DNA of 64,000 nt from an uncultured Flavobacteriales bacterium (GCA_937876195.1 CALEIK010000003.1:8446-72445); one strand, 5' to 3'. Positions 28,055-36,940 are shown, counted from the stretch's first letter. Made by a program: numbers and translations. Notes: generated from the sequence alone by a model not told the origin.

Positions 28055-28105
28055 AATATACGTCAAATGACGTATTGCCCAAAGCTGCTGATTTCAAGAC
28101 ATTTG
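28055..28105 (+). promoter_or_regulatory. Candidate response-regulator operator copy 2 with promoter
   Basis: The perfect palindrome ATACGTC-AAAT-GACGTAT lies at 28058-28075. A TTG at 28075-28077 and a -7-like GACATTTG at 28098-28105 (one mismatch to TAnnTTTG) follow with a 20-nt gap. The palindrome-to--7 distance is 40 nt, identical to copy 1. The lipoprotein gene starts at 28129. Confidence 0.65.
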
Positions 28106-28128
28106 TATAAATTAAAAACCAATTTATT

Positions 28129-28935
28129 ATGACTGTTAAAAAAATCTTATTTATCAATGCATTAGCTCTTCTCACGATGGGCGCATTTTCATCTTGTAAA
28201 AAAGAGGGGTGTACGGATGACACTGCTACAAATTACAATTCATCTGCAACCAGTGATGATGGTTCTTGTATTCACGAAGAGCCTACACCTTCAGCTGGCG
28301 CACCTTCAGGTTACACGCCTACGTTCAATGGAGTATTTGCGACCTTGGTGGGAGTTAAAGCATTGTCAACAACGTCAACTCCAATCGGACCTATAGATAC
28401 TGAAATTGGAACCGCAGTTGCCGTTTTTAGTGAGGATGCTGCAGCTAGCTTTATTAGCGCAGGTACTGTTTCATTGGATGGAACAAATTTAGCCGCTCAA
28501 TCAAATAACTCTTATGTGTACACACCTGGAACAAGCAATCCAACAGGATTAAGTTTCGGTGGGACATTGAGTTGGTCTGGTACAGGTGCTGCATGGCCTT
28601 CTTTTAATGCAAGTACGACCGTAGGATTTCCGAATGTTACTGATATTTCTTCAGGAAACGTGACGATGTCATCGAATTACACCTTGAATTGTGGATCAGC
28701 AGTCACTGCAGACTCAATTTACTTTGCAGTGTATGGTCCAAATGGCACAGCAATGAAAGTGGTTGCCGGAGGCGCAAGTTCTTACACATTTACATCAGCA
28801 GAGTTAAGTGCGGTTGGTGCTGGTTCTGGATTTGTTCAAATCGTTGGAATCAACTACGATCTTCAAAACATTAGCGGTAGAGATTACTACCTATTGAACG
28901 AAACAGCACGTACAAAATCAGTTACCATTAACTAA
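28129..28935 (+). CDS. Lipoprotein with Cys-bounded C-T-D-D-T-A-T-N-Y-N motif
   Basis: A 268-residue lipoprotein (lipobox F-S-S-C near residue 23). Just after the anchor it carries one copy of a short motif G-C-T-D-D-T-A-T-N-Y-N ... D-D-G-S-C (about residues 27-47). I know this motif from many Bacteroidota surface proteins, where the two cysteines probably pair. The rest is Ser/Thr/Gly-rich and beta-like. Function unknown. Its promoter carries the same palindrome found after the LuxR-type regulator at 24661, so it may belong to that regulon. Confidence 0.75.
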   Translation: MTVKKILFINALALLTMGAFSSCKKEGCTDDTATNYNSSATSDDGSCIHEEPTPSAGAPSGYTPTFNGVFATLVGVKALSTTSTPIGPIDTEIGTAVAVFSEDAAASFISAGTVSLDGTNLAAQSNNSYVYTPGTSNPTGLSFGGTLSWSGTGAAWPSFNASTTVGFPNVTDISSGNVTMSSNYTLNCGSAVTADSIYFAVYGPNGTAMKVVAGGASSYTFTSAELSAVGAGSGFVQIVGINYDLQNISGRDYYLLNETARTKSVTIN

Positions 28936-28983
28936 GTCAATTTCTAACCAAAATTCACTAACCTCGTTGTCATTTGGCAACAA

Positions 28984-29014
28984 AAAAACGATAGTTCATT
29001 GGGCTATCGTTTTT
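28984..29014. terminator. Bidirectional terminator
   Basis: AAAAACGATAG pairs with CTATCGTTTTT (11 bp, 9-nt loop), with A- and T-tracts on both sides. It serves the lipoprotein gene ending at 28935 and the convergent aminotransferase gene ending at 29045. Confidence 0.9.
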
Positions 29015-29044
29015 CTATTTATCTATTTTTTCTTAAGCTTGATT

Positions 29045-30268
29045 TCAAGCACTCATTACCTTGGTGCTTTCAACAGTTCGTCCAGGGTAAACTTTCAGTG
29101 CTTCCTCCAAGCATTTCACTGCTTTTTTAAGTGATTCTTTATTCAAAACATAGGCAATCCGTGCTTCTTGTTCTCCTAATCCTTTCGTCGAGTAGAACCC
29201 ATTCGCAGGTGCCATCATTACTGTTCCGCCTGCAAACTCAAAATCCTCAAGCAACCATTGACAGAATCGCTCTGCATTGTCGACTGGAAATTTAGCAACA
29301 CAGTAGAATGCACCGCTTGGTTTTGGACAGAAAACTCCAGGAATCTGGTTCAATCCATCGACCATGATGTTTCTTCGTTCCACATATTCCGCAACAACGT
29401 CATCGAAATAGGAGGAAGGTGTATCCAATGCTGCTTCTGCTGCGATTTGATCTACGGTAGGCGGAGAAAGTCGTGCTTGACCAAATTTCAATGCCGCAGC
29501 CATGACTTCCTTGTTTCTTGAAATCATACAACCGATACGTGCACCACACATCGAATAGCGTTTAGAAACCGAGTCGATGAGGATGACATTTTGATCAATT
29601 CCTTCCAAATTCATGACAGAAAAAGGTTGAGCACCATCGTAGCAAAACTCACGGTACACTTCGTCAGCAAATAAAAATAGGTCGTGCTTTTTCACAATGT
29701 CACGCAATTTTTCCAATTCTTGCTTTGAGTAAAGATATCCCGTTGGATTCCCAGGATTGCAAATAACGATTGCTTTCGTTTTAGAAGTGATTTTCTTTTC
29801 AAATTCCTCTACAGGAGGCAATGCAAATCCATCTTCAATATTAGCTGTTACTGGAACAACCTTCAATCCAGCCGCGACTGCAAATCCATTGTAATTGGCA
29901 TAAAATGGTTCTGGAATGATGACTTCATCGTCTGGATTACACGTTGTTAAAAAACCAAAAGTCAATGCCTCAGACCCACCGGTTGTGATGATGATTTCTT
30001 CCGCTTCAACATTGATATTGATGGACTTGTAGTAATTTGCAAGTTTTTTTCGGTAGGATTCAAATCCTGCAGAGTGACTGTATTCTATCACTTTTCGATC
30101 CATGTTTCTAATGGCATTTAACGCAACCTCTGGCGTTTCAATGTCAGGTTGACCGATGTTCAAGTGGTAAACAGTTTTCCCACTCGCTTTTGCTTTTTCT
30201 GCATAAGGAACCAACTTTCGAATTGGAGATTCCGGCATGTCTACAGCTTTCTTTGATAAAATTGGCAT
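29045..30268 (-). CDS. Class I/II pyridoxal-phosphate aminotransferase (aspartate aminotransferase-like)
   Basis: A cytosolic enzyme of about 407 residues. The ATG at 30268 is preferred over a TTG two codons upstream. It has the fold-type I signature N-I-G-Q-P-D-I near residue 38, the glycine-rich T-T-G-G-S-E-A near 95-101, N-P-G-N-P-T-G-Y near 172, the D-E-V-Y strand near 200 and the Schiff-base lysine in D-S-V-S-K-R-Y-S near residue 236. It transfers amino groups between amino acids and 2-oxo acids; aspartate is the most likely donor. An exact -7 element lies upstream on the minus strand. Confidence 0.9.
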   Translation of the reverse strand: MPILSKKAVDMPESPIRKLVPYAEKAKASGKTVYHLNIGQPDIETPEVALNAIRNMDRKVIEYSHSAGFESYRKKLANYYKSININVEAEEIIITTGGSEALTFGFLTTCNPDDEVIIPEPFYANYNGFAVAAGLKVVPVTANIEDGFALPPVEEFEKKITSKTKAIVICNPGNPTGYLYSKQELEKLRDIVKKHDLFLFADEVYREFCYDGAQPFSVMNLEGIDQNVILIDSVSKRYSMCGARIGCMISRNKEVMAAALKFGQARLSPPTVDQIAAEAALDTPSSYFDDVVAEYVERRNIMVDGLNQIPGVFCPKPSGAFYCVAKFPVDNAERFCQWLLEDFEFAGGTVMMAPANGFYSTKGLGEQEARIAYVLNKESLKKAVKCLEEALKVYPGRTVESTKVMSA

Positions 30269-30284
30269 AGTCAAAATTTTGCGA

Positions 30285-30292
30285 CAAATTTA
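30285..30292 (-). promoter_or_regulatory. -7 element TAAATTTG of the aminotransferase gene
   Basis: An exact TAnnTTTG match on the minus strand, 16 bases before the ATG at 30268. No TTG at a suitable distance is obvious. Confidence 0.5.
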
Positions 30293-30339
30293 GTTAGAAA
30301 CTTCTAGAATGGAGATGTAAAATTCAAGAATTTTAAGAA

Positions 30340-30400
30340 GTTCAAAGTTCAATCAGTTCAAAGTTCAAAGATATAACTCGCGTGAAATTCTTTGAACTTT
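30340..30400. repeat. Short direct and inverted GTTCAAAG repeats
   Basis: GTTCAAAGTTCAA occurs at 30340-30352 and again at 30356-30368. The inverse CTTTGAACTTT lies near 30390-30400, so the region can fold on itself. Further ACTTTGAACT occurs near 30477. It lies in the 244-bp gap between divergent genes; its role is unknown. Confidence 0.6.
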
Positions 30401-30512
30401 TGAGCCTGAATGTAAGCTTCTTATCGTTGAGTTTGGACATTGAGCTGGTCCAAATGTGGTGGTGCCGAAGTCTGCACTTTGAACTCCTTCAATTTTTTTG
30501 TTATTTTGAACC

Positions 30513-31313
30513 GTGAAGTGGATAGTAATATTTTCGTTGATCCTAGTTGCTTGTCAAACGGGAACCAAAACAGAGGTTGAACAAGAAGTTTGCCCTATCC
30601 CTGAGGTGTATGTTAATCAGCACCTTATTGACTCGATGGATCACATATTCAACACACTTGATTTGGTAGATGTGACGGAGGTAAACGCAAACATCAAAAC
30701 GGATTTAAAATATGCCACGAAGGACAATTTCATGGGAATTATCTTGTATGATACATTGACAAAAGTATACTTACAACGGGAGGTAGCTGAACGATTATCT
30801 AAATGTCAAGATTATCTAGATTCCTTGAAACCTGGTTACGCCATCATTGTGTTTGATGGTGTTAGACCGCAACAAGTCCAAAGAGAAATGTGGGAAGCGA
30901 TGGATTCAGTTCCTGTTTATCGTCGAGGAAAATTTGTTTCCAATCCGAGCAGAGGAAGTGTACATAATTTTGGTGCCGCTGTGGATGTCAGCATTGTCGA
31001 TGCAAAAGGTAAGCTATTGGACATGGGGGCGGGGTACGATGACTTTAGAAGAATTGCTTTTCCACAGCACGAAGCTGAATTTCTAGCCACAGGTGAATTG
31101 ACTCAAAAGCAAGTCAATCATCGAAAATTATTGCGAAAGGTGATGGGTTCCCAAAAATTTCAGAATATTCCTAGTGAATGGTGGCATTTCAATGCATATT
31201 CACGCATAACGGCTTCGCACCGCTACAAAATGTTGGTCACCGAATCGGGCGATACAAAGTGGTTTCGCATTGTGCCGAAGAAGGATACAACAGCGGTCGA
31301 AGAATCACTCTAA
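30513..31313 (+). CDS. VanX-like D-Ala-D-Ala dipeptidase lipoprotein (M15D)
   Basis: A 266-residue protein starting at GTG. A lipobox ends in L-V-A-C (Cys14). It has the zinc-site motif S-V-H-N-F-G-A-A-V-D (SxHxxGxAxD) near residues 149-158 and the second motif E-W-W-H-F near residue 229. Both belong to the M15D (VanX/DdpX) peptidases that hydrolyse D-alanyl-D-alanine. The lipid anchor suggests a periplasmic role in peptidoglycan turnover rather than vancomycin resistance, and there are no VanH/VanA ligase genes beside it. Its stop overlaps the convergent TonB receptor gene by 9 bp. Confidence 0.9.
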   Translation: MKWIVIFSLILVACQTGTKTEVEQEVCPIPEVYVNQHLIDSMDHIFNTLDLVDVTEVNANIKTDLKYATKDNFMGIILYDTLTKVYLQREVAERLSKCQDYLDSLKPGYAIIVFDGVRPQQVQREMWEAMDSVPVYRRGKFVSNPSRGSVHNFGAAVDVSIVDAKGKLLDMGAGYDDFRRIAFPQHEAEFLATGELTQKQVNHRKLLRKVMGSQKFQNIPSEWWHFNAYSRITASHRYKMLVTESGDTKWFRIVPKKDTTAVEESL

Positions 31314-33602
31314 AATATACCTCACTCCCAAAAATCCTCGAATTCCTTGGTTGGGTGCATACACATATGAAGGATCAAAAGTAAGTCCGTATGGGTTGTT
31401 CGCTGTTTGCAGGGCATTTCCATTCGCATCGAATATGACTTCCTTATCGAAGGGATCATTGCTTCGTGCGATGAGAAAATCAGTATTCTTGTTTGGCGTC
31501 CAATTCAGTAAATTCTTGACACCTCCATAAATCTCGAAGGATTTAATTCCTTTAAACGTCAACTGAATGTTCTGGATACTCCACCATGGGGAGTATTGCG
31601 CGCGTGGATCGAATTCATTCAATAAGGGCAAACGCATAGGACTGTATAAGTTACCCGTGTAATCGATACTTAAGTTTAAATTAGGAATTTGGTAAGTCGC
31701 GCTCCAGTTCGCCGAAAAGTTTTCGGTGAGAATTTGTTGTTGTTTTTGACCGTTTTCAACCGATGCAATGTCCATGAGAGTCCCGCCAGCTTCCAACCTG
31801 AGATTGCGAATGAAGTCCGCTTCAACTTTAACACTAACACCCTGACTTACGGCGTAACCGTTTAGATTTTCATAATAGATATGATTGGCATCGGTTTCAT
31901 AATCAGCAATAATTCGGTTGGTAAAATACGTGTAAAACGCGGTGGCATCAATCACAAAGTATTTGTTCTTTTTCGTAATGATGGTTTTATTGAAGTTAAG
32001 ATTGGCGTTGTAGGATTGTTCAGGTGCGATATCTCCAGCAATGACAACTTCTCGTGCACCTGTTAAAGCCGCATGATCTTCAGTAAATATATTTACAACG
32101 CGGTAACCAGTTCCTGTGTTGATGCGAAGAATATTGTATTCATTCATTGACCATTTGTAGCCTAATCGGGGCGTGAAAATAGATCCGTGCAGCGAATTGT
32201 AATCGTATCGGAAGCCCCCCAGAATTTTATGTTTTTTGCCGATACTGTATTCATCCTGTACAAATACACCAGGCAGCCACGTTTGTGATACTTGATTTGT
32301 GGGATTCAGTGAATCTGCCGATTGTGTCGCTGGCGTGTCATCGTCGTAGCTGATGTAACGCAATGATGTACCTGCTACGAGATCGTGTTTCCCGATTTTT
32401 TTATCCCAGTGCAACTGACCGAATCCAATGAATTGGTTCGCCATGAATGATGTGTTTCCGTAATAGCTGTTTTGATAATGCTTATTGAAGGAGGTGGAAA
32501 AAATCACTTTTTCCTTCATGGGCAGCTGGTACTTTCCTATAATTTCCCATCGTGTTGTGTAAATACTCTCACCGTAAATGCTATCGCCTCCTCTGTGGCT
32601 TGGATCCCAATTCATTTCACCGCCCCAACGATCTTCATATACATATCTTCCTGCAATTGAAAACAGACGGTAATCCTTGCGCAGAAAATTCCACTTTTGA
32701 AATACGGAAAAACGGTCTTGCAAGGTGACATCTGTAAATCCATCGTTGTTATTGTCTTGTTTGAGATCGTAATTGTAATAATTGATACCCGTCAGTAAAT
32801 CTACTTTCTTTCCTAGTTTTGATTTCAAGGCAATATCGGCGTTGGTTTCTAACCAGCTTGTCGTAAATACATCCACAGAAACAATCGGAGCACTGATTGC
32901 TTTTTTTGTGATGAGATTGATTATTCCCCCAATGGCTTCAGAACCATAGAGCGTTGAAGCGGGACCTTTTACAATTTCAATGCGCTCAATCAATGAATTT
33001 GGAATTCCGCTCAGTCCATATACCGTGGAAAGACTGCTTACAATAGGCATTCCGTCAATCAAAATCATGGTGTACGGTCCTTCTAAACCGTTGATATGGA
33101 TGTCTCCCGTGTTACAAATATTGCAGTTGAGTTGAGGTCGAACACCGTTCACATTTTGCAAAGATTCATAGACGGATGGCGTAGGGTTCTTCTTAAAAAA
33201 TGTTGATGAATAAACTTCCACATTGACTGTACTTTCTTTTTTGGAGACTTCCTTTAATGTCCCGCTGACCGTCATTTCTTCAAGAATTTGTTCACTTTTC
33301 GTTAAGGTAATGGATAATTGTGGAGAAGGAATGGAAACGGATTGTTTGAGTAGATCAAACCCGAATGCGCTAAATTCAATGGTATAAATCCCTTTTGGAA
33401 CGTTCTTCAGAACAAATACCCCATCAAAATCGGTGAGTGCGTTCAGTTTTAATTCCTGACCGCTGACAGAAGAACTAATCTTCACCTTCACATATGGGAT
33501 GGGCTCGTTGCCGTCTGTTACTTTTCCTGTGAGCGTTTCTTGTGCGCCAGCAATCTGTGCGCAGAGAATAAGTACAACTGAAATCCAAAGTCTAAGATAC
33601 AT
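31305..33602 (-). CDS. TonB-dependent outer-membrane receptor (metal uptake, likely)
   Basis: A 765-residue receptor. The signal peptide ends I-A-G-A-Q; a carboxypeptidase-like beta-sandwich (about residues 25-105) precedes the plug domain (115-240), which has L-N-C-N-I-C-N-T-G-D and R-I-E-I-V-K-G-P-A-S-T-L-Y-G-S-E-A-I-G-G. The 22-stranded barrel follows and ends in R-Y-I-L-E. The pair of cysteines in the plug is notable. It is transcribed divergently from a DtxR/MntR-family repressor, and a palindromic operator lies between its -33 and -7 elements. That makes iron or manganese (or a chelate) the likely substrate. Confidence 0.92.
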   Translation of the reverse strand: MYLRLWISVVLILCAQIAGAQETLTGKVTDGNEPIPYVKVKISSSVSGQELKLNALTDFDGVFVLKNVPKGIYTIEFSAFGFDLLKQSVSIPSPQLSITLTKSEQILEEMTVSGTLKEVSKKESTVNVEVYSSTFFKKNPTPSVYESLQNVNGVRPQLNCNICNTGDIHINGLEGPYTMILIDGMPIVSSLSTVYGLSGIPNSLIERIEIVKGPASTLYGSEAIGGIINLITKKAISAPIVSVDVFTTSWLETNADIALKSKLGKKVDLLTGINYYNYDLKQDNNNDGFTDVTLQDRFSVFQKWNFLRKDYRLFSIAGRYVYEDRWGGEMNWDPSHRGGDSIYGESIYTTRWEIIGKYQLPMKEKVIFSTSFNKHYQNSYYGNTSFMANQFIGFGQLHWDKKIGKHDLVAGTSLRYISYDDDTPATQSADSLNPTNQVSQTWLPGVFVQDEYSIGKKHKILGGFRYDYNSLHGSIFTPRLGYKWSMNEYNILRINTGTGYRVVNIFTEDHAALTGAREVVIAGDIAPEQSYNANLNFNKTIITKKNKYFVIDATAFYTYFTNRIIADYETDANHIYYENLNGYAVSQGVSVKVEADFIRNLRLEAGGTLMDIASVENGQKQQQILTENFSANWSATYQIPNLNLSIDYTGNLYSPMRLPLLNEFDPRAQYSPWWSIQNIQLTFKGIKSFEIYGGVKNLLNWTPNKNTDFLIARSNDPFDKEVIFDANGNALQTANNPYGLTFDPSYVYAPNQGIRGFLGVRYILE

Positions 33603-33624
33603 GCTACAATATGTAATTTATTTG

Positions 33625-33655
33625 CAAAACTAATAAAGTTAGACTAATCTAACAA
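33625..33655 (-). promoter_or_regulatory. Promoter of the TonB receptor (TTG-N20-TAGTTTTG)
   Basis: On the minus strand a TTG (33653-33655) and an exact -7 TAGTTTTG (33625-33632) are separated by 20 nt. The 16-bp palindrome 33638-33653 fills the spacer, so a bound repressor would block RNA polymerase. Confidence 0.7.
33638..33653. promoter_or_regulatory. DtxR/MntR-type operator palindrome
   Basis: GTTAGA-CTAA-TCTAAC has perfect 6-bp arms. The TTAG...CTAA layout resembles known DtxR-family boxes. It lies between the divergent TonB receptor and DtxR-family genes. Confidence 0.75.
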
Positions 33656-33678
33656 TATTTTTATTAAAATTTTAATAG

Positions 33679-33686
33679 TAGTTTTG
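33679..33686 (+). promoter_or_regulatory. -7 element TAGTTTTG of the DtxR-family gene
   Basis: An exact TAnnTTTG match whose end lies 4 bases before the ATG at 33691, implying a leaderless or nearly leaderless transcript unless another start is used. Confidence 0.5.
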
Positions 33687-33690
33687 ATTC

Positions 33691-34383
33691 ATGTTATCTT
33701 TTACAGAGGAAAATTATTTAAAAGCGCTTGTGCAGCTCACCGTTTTTGAGGACGGGAAATCCGAAGTCGGTGTGAATCGACTTGCGTCCTATTTGGAGGT
33801 GAAACCTGCCACTGTCAGTGATATGGCTCGAAAATTAAAAGTGAAAGCACTTGTGAATTACGAGAAATATGGAAAAATTTCCTTGAGCGAATTAGGACGA
33901 AAAGAGGGCATGATGGTGATTCGAAGACATCGTTTGTGGGAAACGTTCTTGTACCAGAAGCTTGATTTTACGTGGGATGAAATCCATGAATTGGCCGAAG
34001 AACTGGAACATATTCATTCCAAAAAACTCATGAATCGCCTGGATCAGTTTCTTGATTTTCCAGATTTTGATCCGCATGGAGATGCAATACCGAACGAAGA
34101 CGGTGACATCATTATTCCTTTCAGAAGAACACTTTCTGAGGTCAAGGAAGGAAAAAAATGTAAGATGGTTGCGGTAAAAGACAACTCAACGGAGTTTTTA
34201 AAATACGTCGATAAAATCGGATTGAAGATCGAAGACGAAATCCAAGTCATCAAAAAGGAGGACTTTGATTCATTGACCACGATTCAATTCAATACCAAAG
34301 AATTGGTTGTTTCCCCAAAATTTACCGACAATATCTTTGTGCTTTGCGCAATCTGCTTAAAAGCAAAGGAATGCGATTGCTAG
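33691..34383 (+). CDS. DtxR/MntR-family metal-dependent repressor
   Basis: A 230-residue regulator. The N-terminal winged helix (residues 1-65; F-T-E-E-N-Y-L-K-A-L and V-K-P-A-T-V-S-D-M-A-R-K-L) binds DNA. The metal-binding/dimerisation domain (about 70-140) has R-R-H-R-L-W-E-T-F-L, E-E-L-E-H-I-H-S-K-K-L and F-P-D-F-D-P-H-G-D-A-I-P. A FeoA/SH3-like C-terminal domain covers 150-230 and ends in E-C-D-C, with C-A-I-C nearby. It should repress metal uptake when loaded with Mn or Fe, acting on the divergent TonB receptor through the palindrome at 33638-33653. Confidence 0.93.
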   Translation: MLSFTEENYLKALVQLTVFEDGKSEVGVNRLASYLEVKPATVSDMARKLKVKALVNYEKYGKISLSELGRKEGMMVIRRHRLWETFLYQKLDFTWDEIHELAEELEHIHSKKLMNRLDQFLDFPDFDPHGDAIPNEDGDIIIPFRRTLSEVKEGKKCKMVAVKDNSTEFLKYVDKIGLKIEDEIQVIKKEDFDSLTTIQFNTKELVVSPKFTDNIFVLCAICLKAKECDC

Positions 34384-34384
34384 A

Positions 34385-36343
34385 TTAGTTTTTCACAATC
34401 GTTTGAATCCTTTTCTCACCTTTGTCGTTGACAATTTGTACAATATAATTTCCAGCTTTTTTGCTTGAAATATCTACCACATGACTATTTTCAAAAGTCG
34501 CACTATGAATCAATCGACCTGCTGCATCCAATACCTTTATTGTTTGGAGACCATTGTCTGTTGAAGCTACTGTGAAAATACCATTTGATGGATTTGGGTA
34601 GATACTTAAAACGGGCGCTTGTCCAATTGTTTCAAGTCCAACAAACATTCCAGTATCGTGGAGTATAGACCCTACATTGTTGATAATCCAGTTGTTCGGA
34701 TCTATCGCATCGAGATCAATCACATTGCCCATGTTCGGAATTATGAATTGGCTTGTATTTCCGTCAATTGCGAAAGTAATGGTGGTGTCTGGTGCACCTG
34801 ATCGTCCAAATGTAATCTCCAAAGGATTCGTGAAAGTTGGTGTTACACTCGAAGTAGAATGCGTGACTTCAACGAGTAAATCGGTACCGTCTACGTTCCA
34901 GCGTGCTGAATAAGTAGGATATCCTTCTCCGAAATACCATTCATTGAATGCTGCGTCAAAATTAGTTCCAGTAGCCGCGGCGAAGTAATCACGGATGTCA
35001 ATTCCTGTTGCTACACTATCCGCAAAATCATTTTGAAAATTTGTCAACGTTTGAAAGAACAATGGATCATCGTTGAACATAAAACGGAAGGTATGAAGAA
35101 TGGCAGCGCCTTTGTCGTACGTAAGTCGACCACTAAATATGCGACCTTCATTCAAACTGTCTTCCACCCAAACACTTCCACTAGGAAAGGACTTGACGTT
35201 GTTATGCACACCAAGCATGTGTCCAAAGTATTCTGCTGGGTACAAGTTTTCGAGCATCAGGTATTCGCTATAAGACGCGAATCCCTCATTGACCCAAATA
35301 TCAGCCCATGATGCACAAGTTACATGGTCACCCCACCATTGGTGTCCCAATTCGTGTGCTGTCAACCCTTTGACAAAAAATCCTTGTGTCGTCATCGTTT
35401 GATGCTCCATTCCACCGCTTAAAGGCGCCATGCAATGTCCGTATTTTTCATCTTGAAATGGGTATGGACCGAACAAATCGGCAAAGAGTTCCATGAAATC
35501 TACCGTCTCGTCAATGTCATTTTGAAAGTTAGGTAATGTTCCAGGATTGTCATAAATATAATTTTGAATCAGCACAGGACTCACAGAACCAGCTGGATTT
35601 GCATACACATTGTATTCAATGTATTCTGCGACTGCTACCGAGACAAGGTAATAAACAATTGGGTGACGGTGCATCCACTCATAGCGCGATGTTCCATTTC
35701 CAAGGTCGACTACATTTTCAAGAGTTCCATTTGAACCTGCTTTACAGCTGTTTGGCACTGTAATTTTCATAGAAACACTATCTGCTTTGTCTTTTAAGGA
35801 TTGTTTACATGGCCACCATTCGTAGGCAGAAAAAGGTTCTGACAGTGACCAAGTCACTTGATTTCCCCAAGAAGGTGAACTATCATTCGTCATGCCTGAA
35901 CCACCCAATGGATTTGTCGCTCCTGTTGGTGGCGTTCCATCGTAATCTATGGCGATACTAAATGATTGTCCCGTTGTGATATTTACAGGAACTTTAATTG
36001 CTGATGCGGTGCGCGAATATGCAATCGGAGAACCGTTAAGTCGGATTTCAGAGATATTGAAGGTTGGAAACAGCTCAAACAAGACGCTGTCAAGCAGTTC
36101 ATTCGCTGTCCCGTGAATTTCGCCAGTTCCTTCTACGTGAGTAGTCAGATTGTCCATTGCAATGTCCAAAGCGTAGAAATGTACGTTGTAACGTTCGGTT
36201 TCCGCGATTTGAGCAACACTGAGTGAATTACTTTTAAGTTGATTCGCGCTAAAAGCGTCACGTTTAGCACAAAAATGTTCGTTGGTTTGTGCGATTGAAA
36301 ATAGGCTGCAAGTAATTGCAAGGAGAGTAATTGAATGTTTCAT
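34385..36343 (-). CDS. Secreted M1 family metallopeptidase with T9SS sorting domain
   Basis: A 652-residue protein. The signal peptide ends S-I-A-Q (residue 19). The gluzincin domain has G-G-M-E-H near residue 309 and H-E-L-G-H-Q-W-W near 331, with the third ligand in W-V-N-E-G-F-A-S-Y. Residues about 580-652 form a T9SS type A C-terminal domain (L-S-I-Y-P-N-P-S-N-G-I-F ... I-V-K-N). It should be exported to the surface or medium to digest peptides. Its stop abuts the convergent DtxR gene's stop within 1 bp. Confidence 0.93.
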   Translation of the reverse strand: MKHSITLLAITCSLFSIAQTNEHFCAKRDAFSANQLKSNSLSVAQIAETERYNVHFYALDIAMDNLTTHVEGTGEIHGTANELLDSVLFELFPTFNISEIRLNGSPIAYSRTASAIKVPVNITTGQSFSIAIDYDGTPPTGATNPLGGSGMTNDSSPSWGNQVTWSLSEPFSAYEWWPCKQSLKDKADSVSMKITVPNSCKAGSNGTLENVVDLGNGTSRYEWMHRHPIVYYLVSVAVAEYIEYNVYANPAGSVSPVLIQNYIYDNPGTLPNFQNDIDETVDFMELFADLFGPYPFQDEKYGHCMAPLSGGMEHQTMTTQGFFVKGLTAHELGHQWWGDHVTCASWADIWVNEGFASYSEYLMLENLYPAEYFGHMLGVHNNVKSFPSGSVWVEDSLNEGRIFSGRLTYDKGAAILHTFRFMFNDDPLFFQTLTNFQNDFADSVATGIDIRDYFAAATGTNFDAAFNEWYFGEGYPTYSARWNVDGTDLLVEVTHSTSSVTPTFTNPLEITFGRSGAPDTTITFAIDGNTSQFIIPNMGNVIDLDAIDPNNWIINNVGSILHDTGMFVGLETIGQAPVLSIYPNPSNGIFTVASTDNGLQTIKVLDAAGRLIHSATFENSHVVDISSKKAGNYIVQIVNDKGEKRIQTIVKN

Positions 36344-36447
36344 AATTTTATAGCTTGACTATAAAGCTACTCATTTTTTCTCAACTCCAAGCGAGAGAAG
36401 AGGCATTGATTTTTATCTGTAGCAACAATTGATTGAACGTATGCTGG

Positions 36448-36885
36448 CTATCGTACTTTTGATTTGTCAAGTACCTGAATGAAGTGAAATCCCCTAGGCG
36501 CGAAACCTTGGTTGTAGAAGAACTTGTGCGCTTTAAAATTGGAGGTGTATGAATCCAGTGCTAACATGGTACATTTTTCCTCTTTTGCCTTTTGTTCCAT
36601 GAAATCGAATAGCAGTTTGCCGATTCCCTTAGAGCGGTGTTTTTCGGAAATAACCACATTGTCTAATTCGAGATAGCGTCCGCACCATAGTTTCGTACCG
36701 AGCCAATATCCGGTGAGTCCAAGACACTCATCATTTTCAAATACACCTACTTGCCCATAATTGTGTGGAAGCATATCATCCAATTCATCACTGTATTCCT
36801 TTAAGGTTAGACTCGGATAAACTTCCAATAGAAGAGGAAGATTGGCAAGCATTTCAGCCTTCGTTTTGAGTTCTTTTATTTCCAT
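36448..36885 (-). CDS. GNAT family acetyltransferase
   Basis: A 145-residue cytosolic enzyme starting at ATG 36885. The acetyl-CoA-binding motif A is H-R-S-K-G-I-G-K-L-L (R/QxxGxG/A) near residues 84-93, preceded by strand L-D-N-V-V-I-S. Motif B is represented by A-L-D-S-Y-T-S-N-F-K-A-H-K-F-F near 113-127. The substrate is unknown. It stands alone between two differently terminated units. Confidence 0.87.
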   Translation of the reverse strand: MEIKELKTKAEMLANLPLLLEVYPSLTLKEYSDELDDMLPHNYGQVGVFENDECLGLTGYWLGTKLWCGRYLELDNVVISEKHRSKGIGKLLFDFMEQKAKEEKCTMLALDSYTSNFKAHKFFYNQGFAPRGFHFIQVLDKSKVR

Positions 36886-36940
36886 CAAATGTGCATATTG
36901 AAGTACAAAATTAATTCAATTTTCAGAAAAATGAGTGCAT

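Noticed and set aside
30513..31313. Vancomycin-resistance (van) operon
   Set aside because: The VanX-like gene is a lipoprotein with no vanH/vanA ligase genes nearby, so cell-wall turnover is the simpler role.
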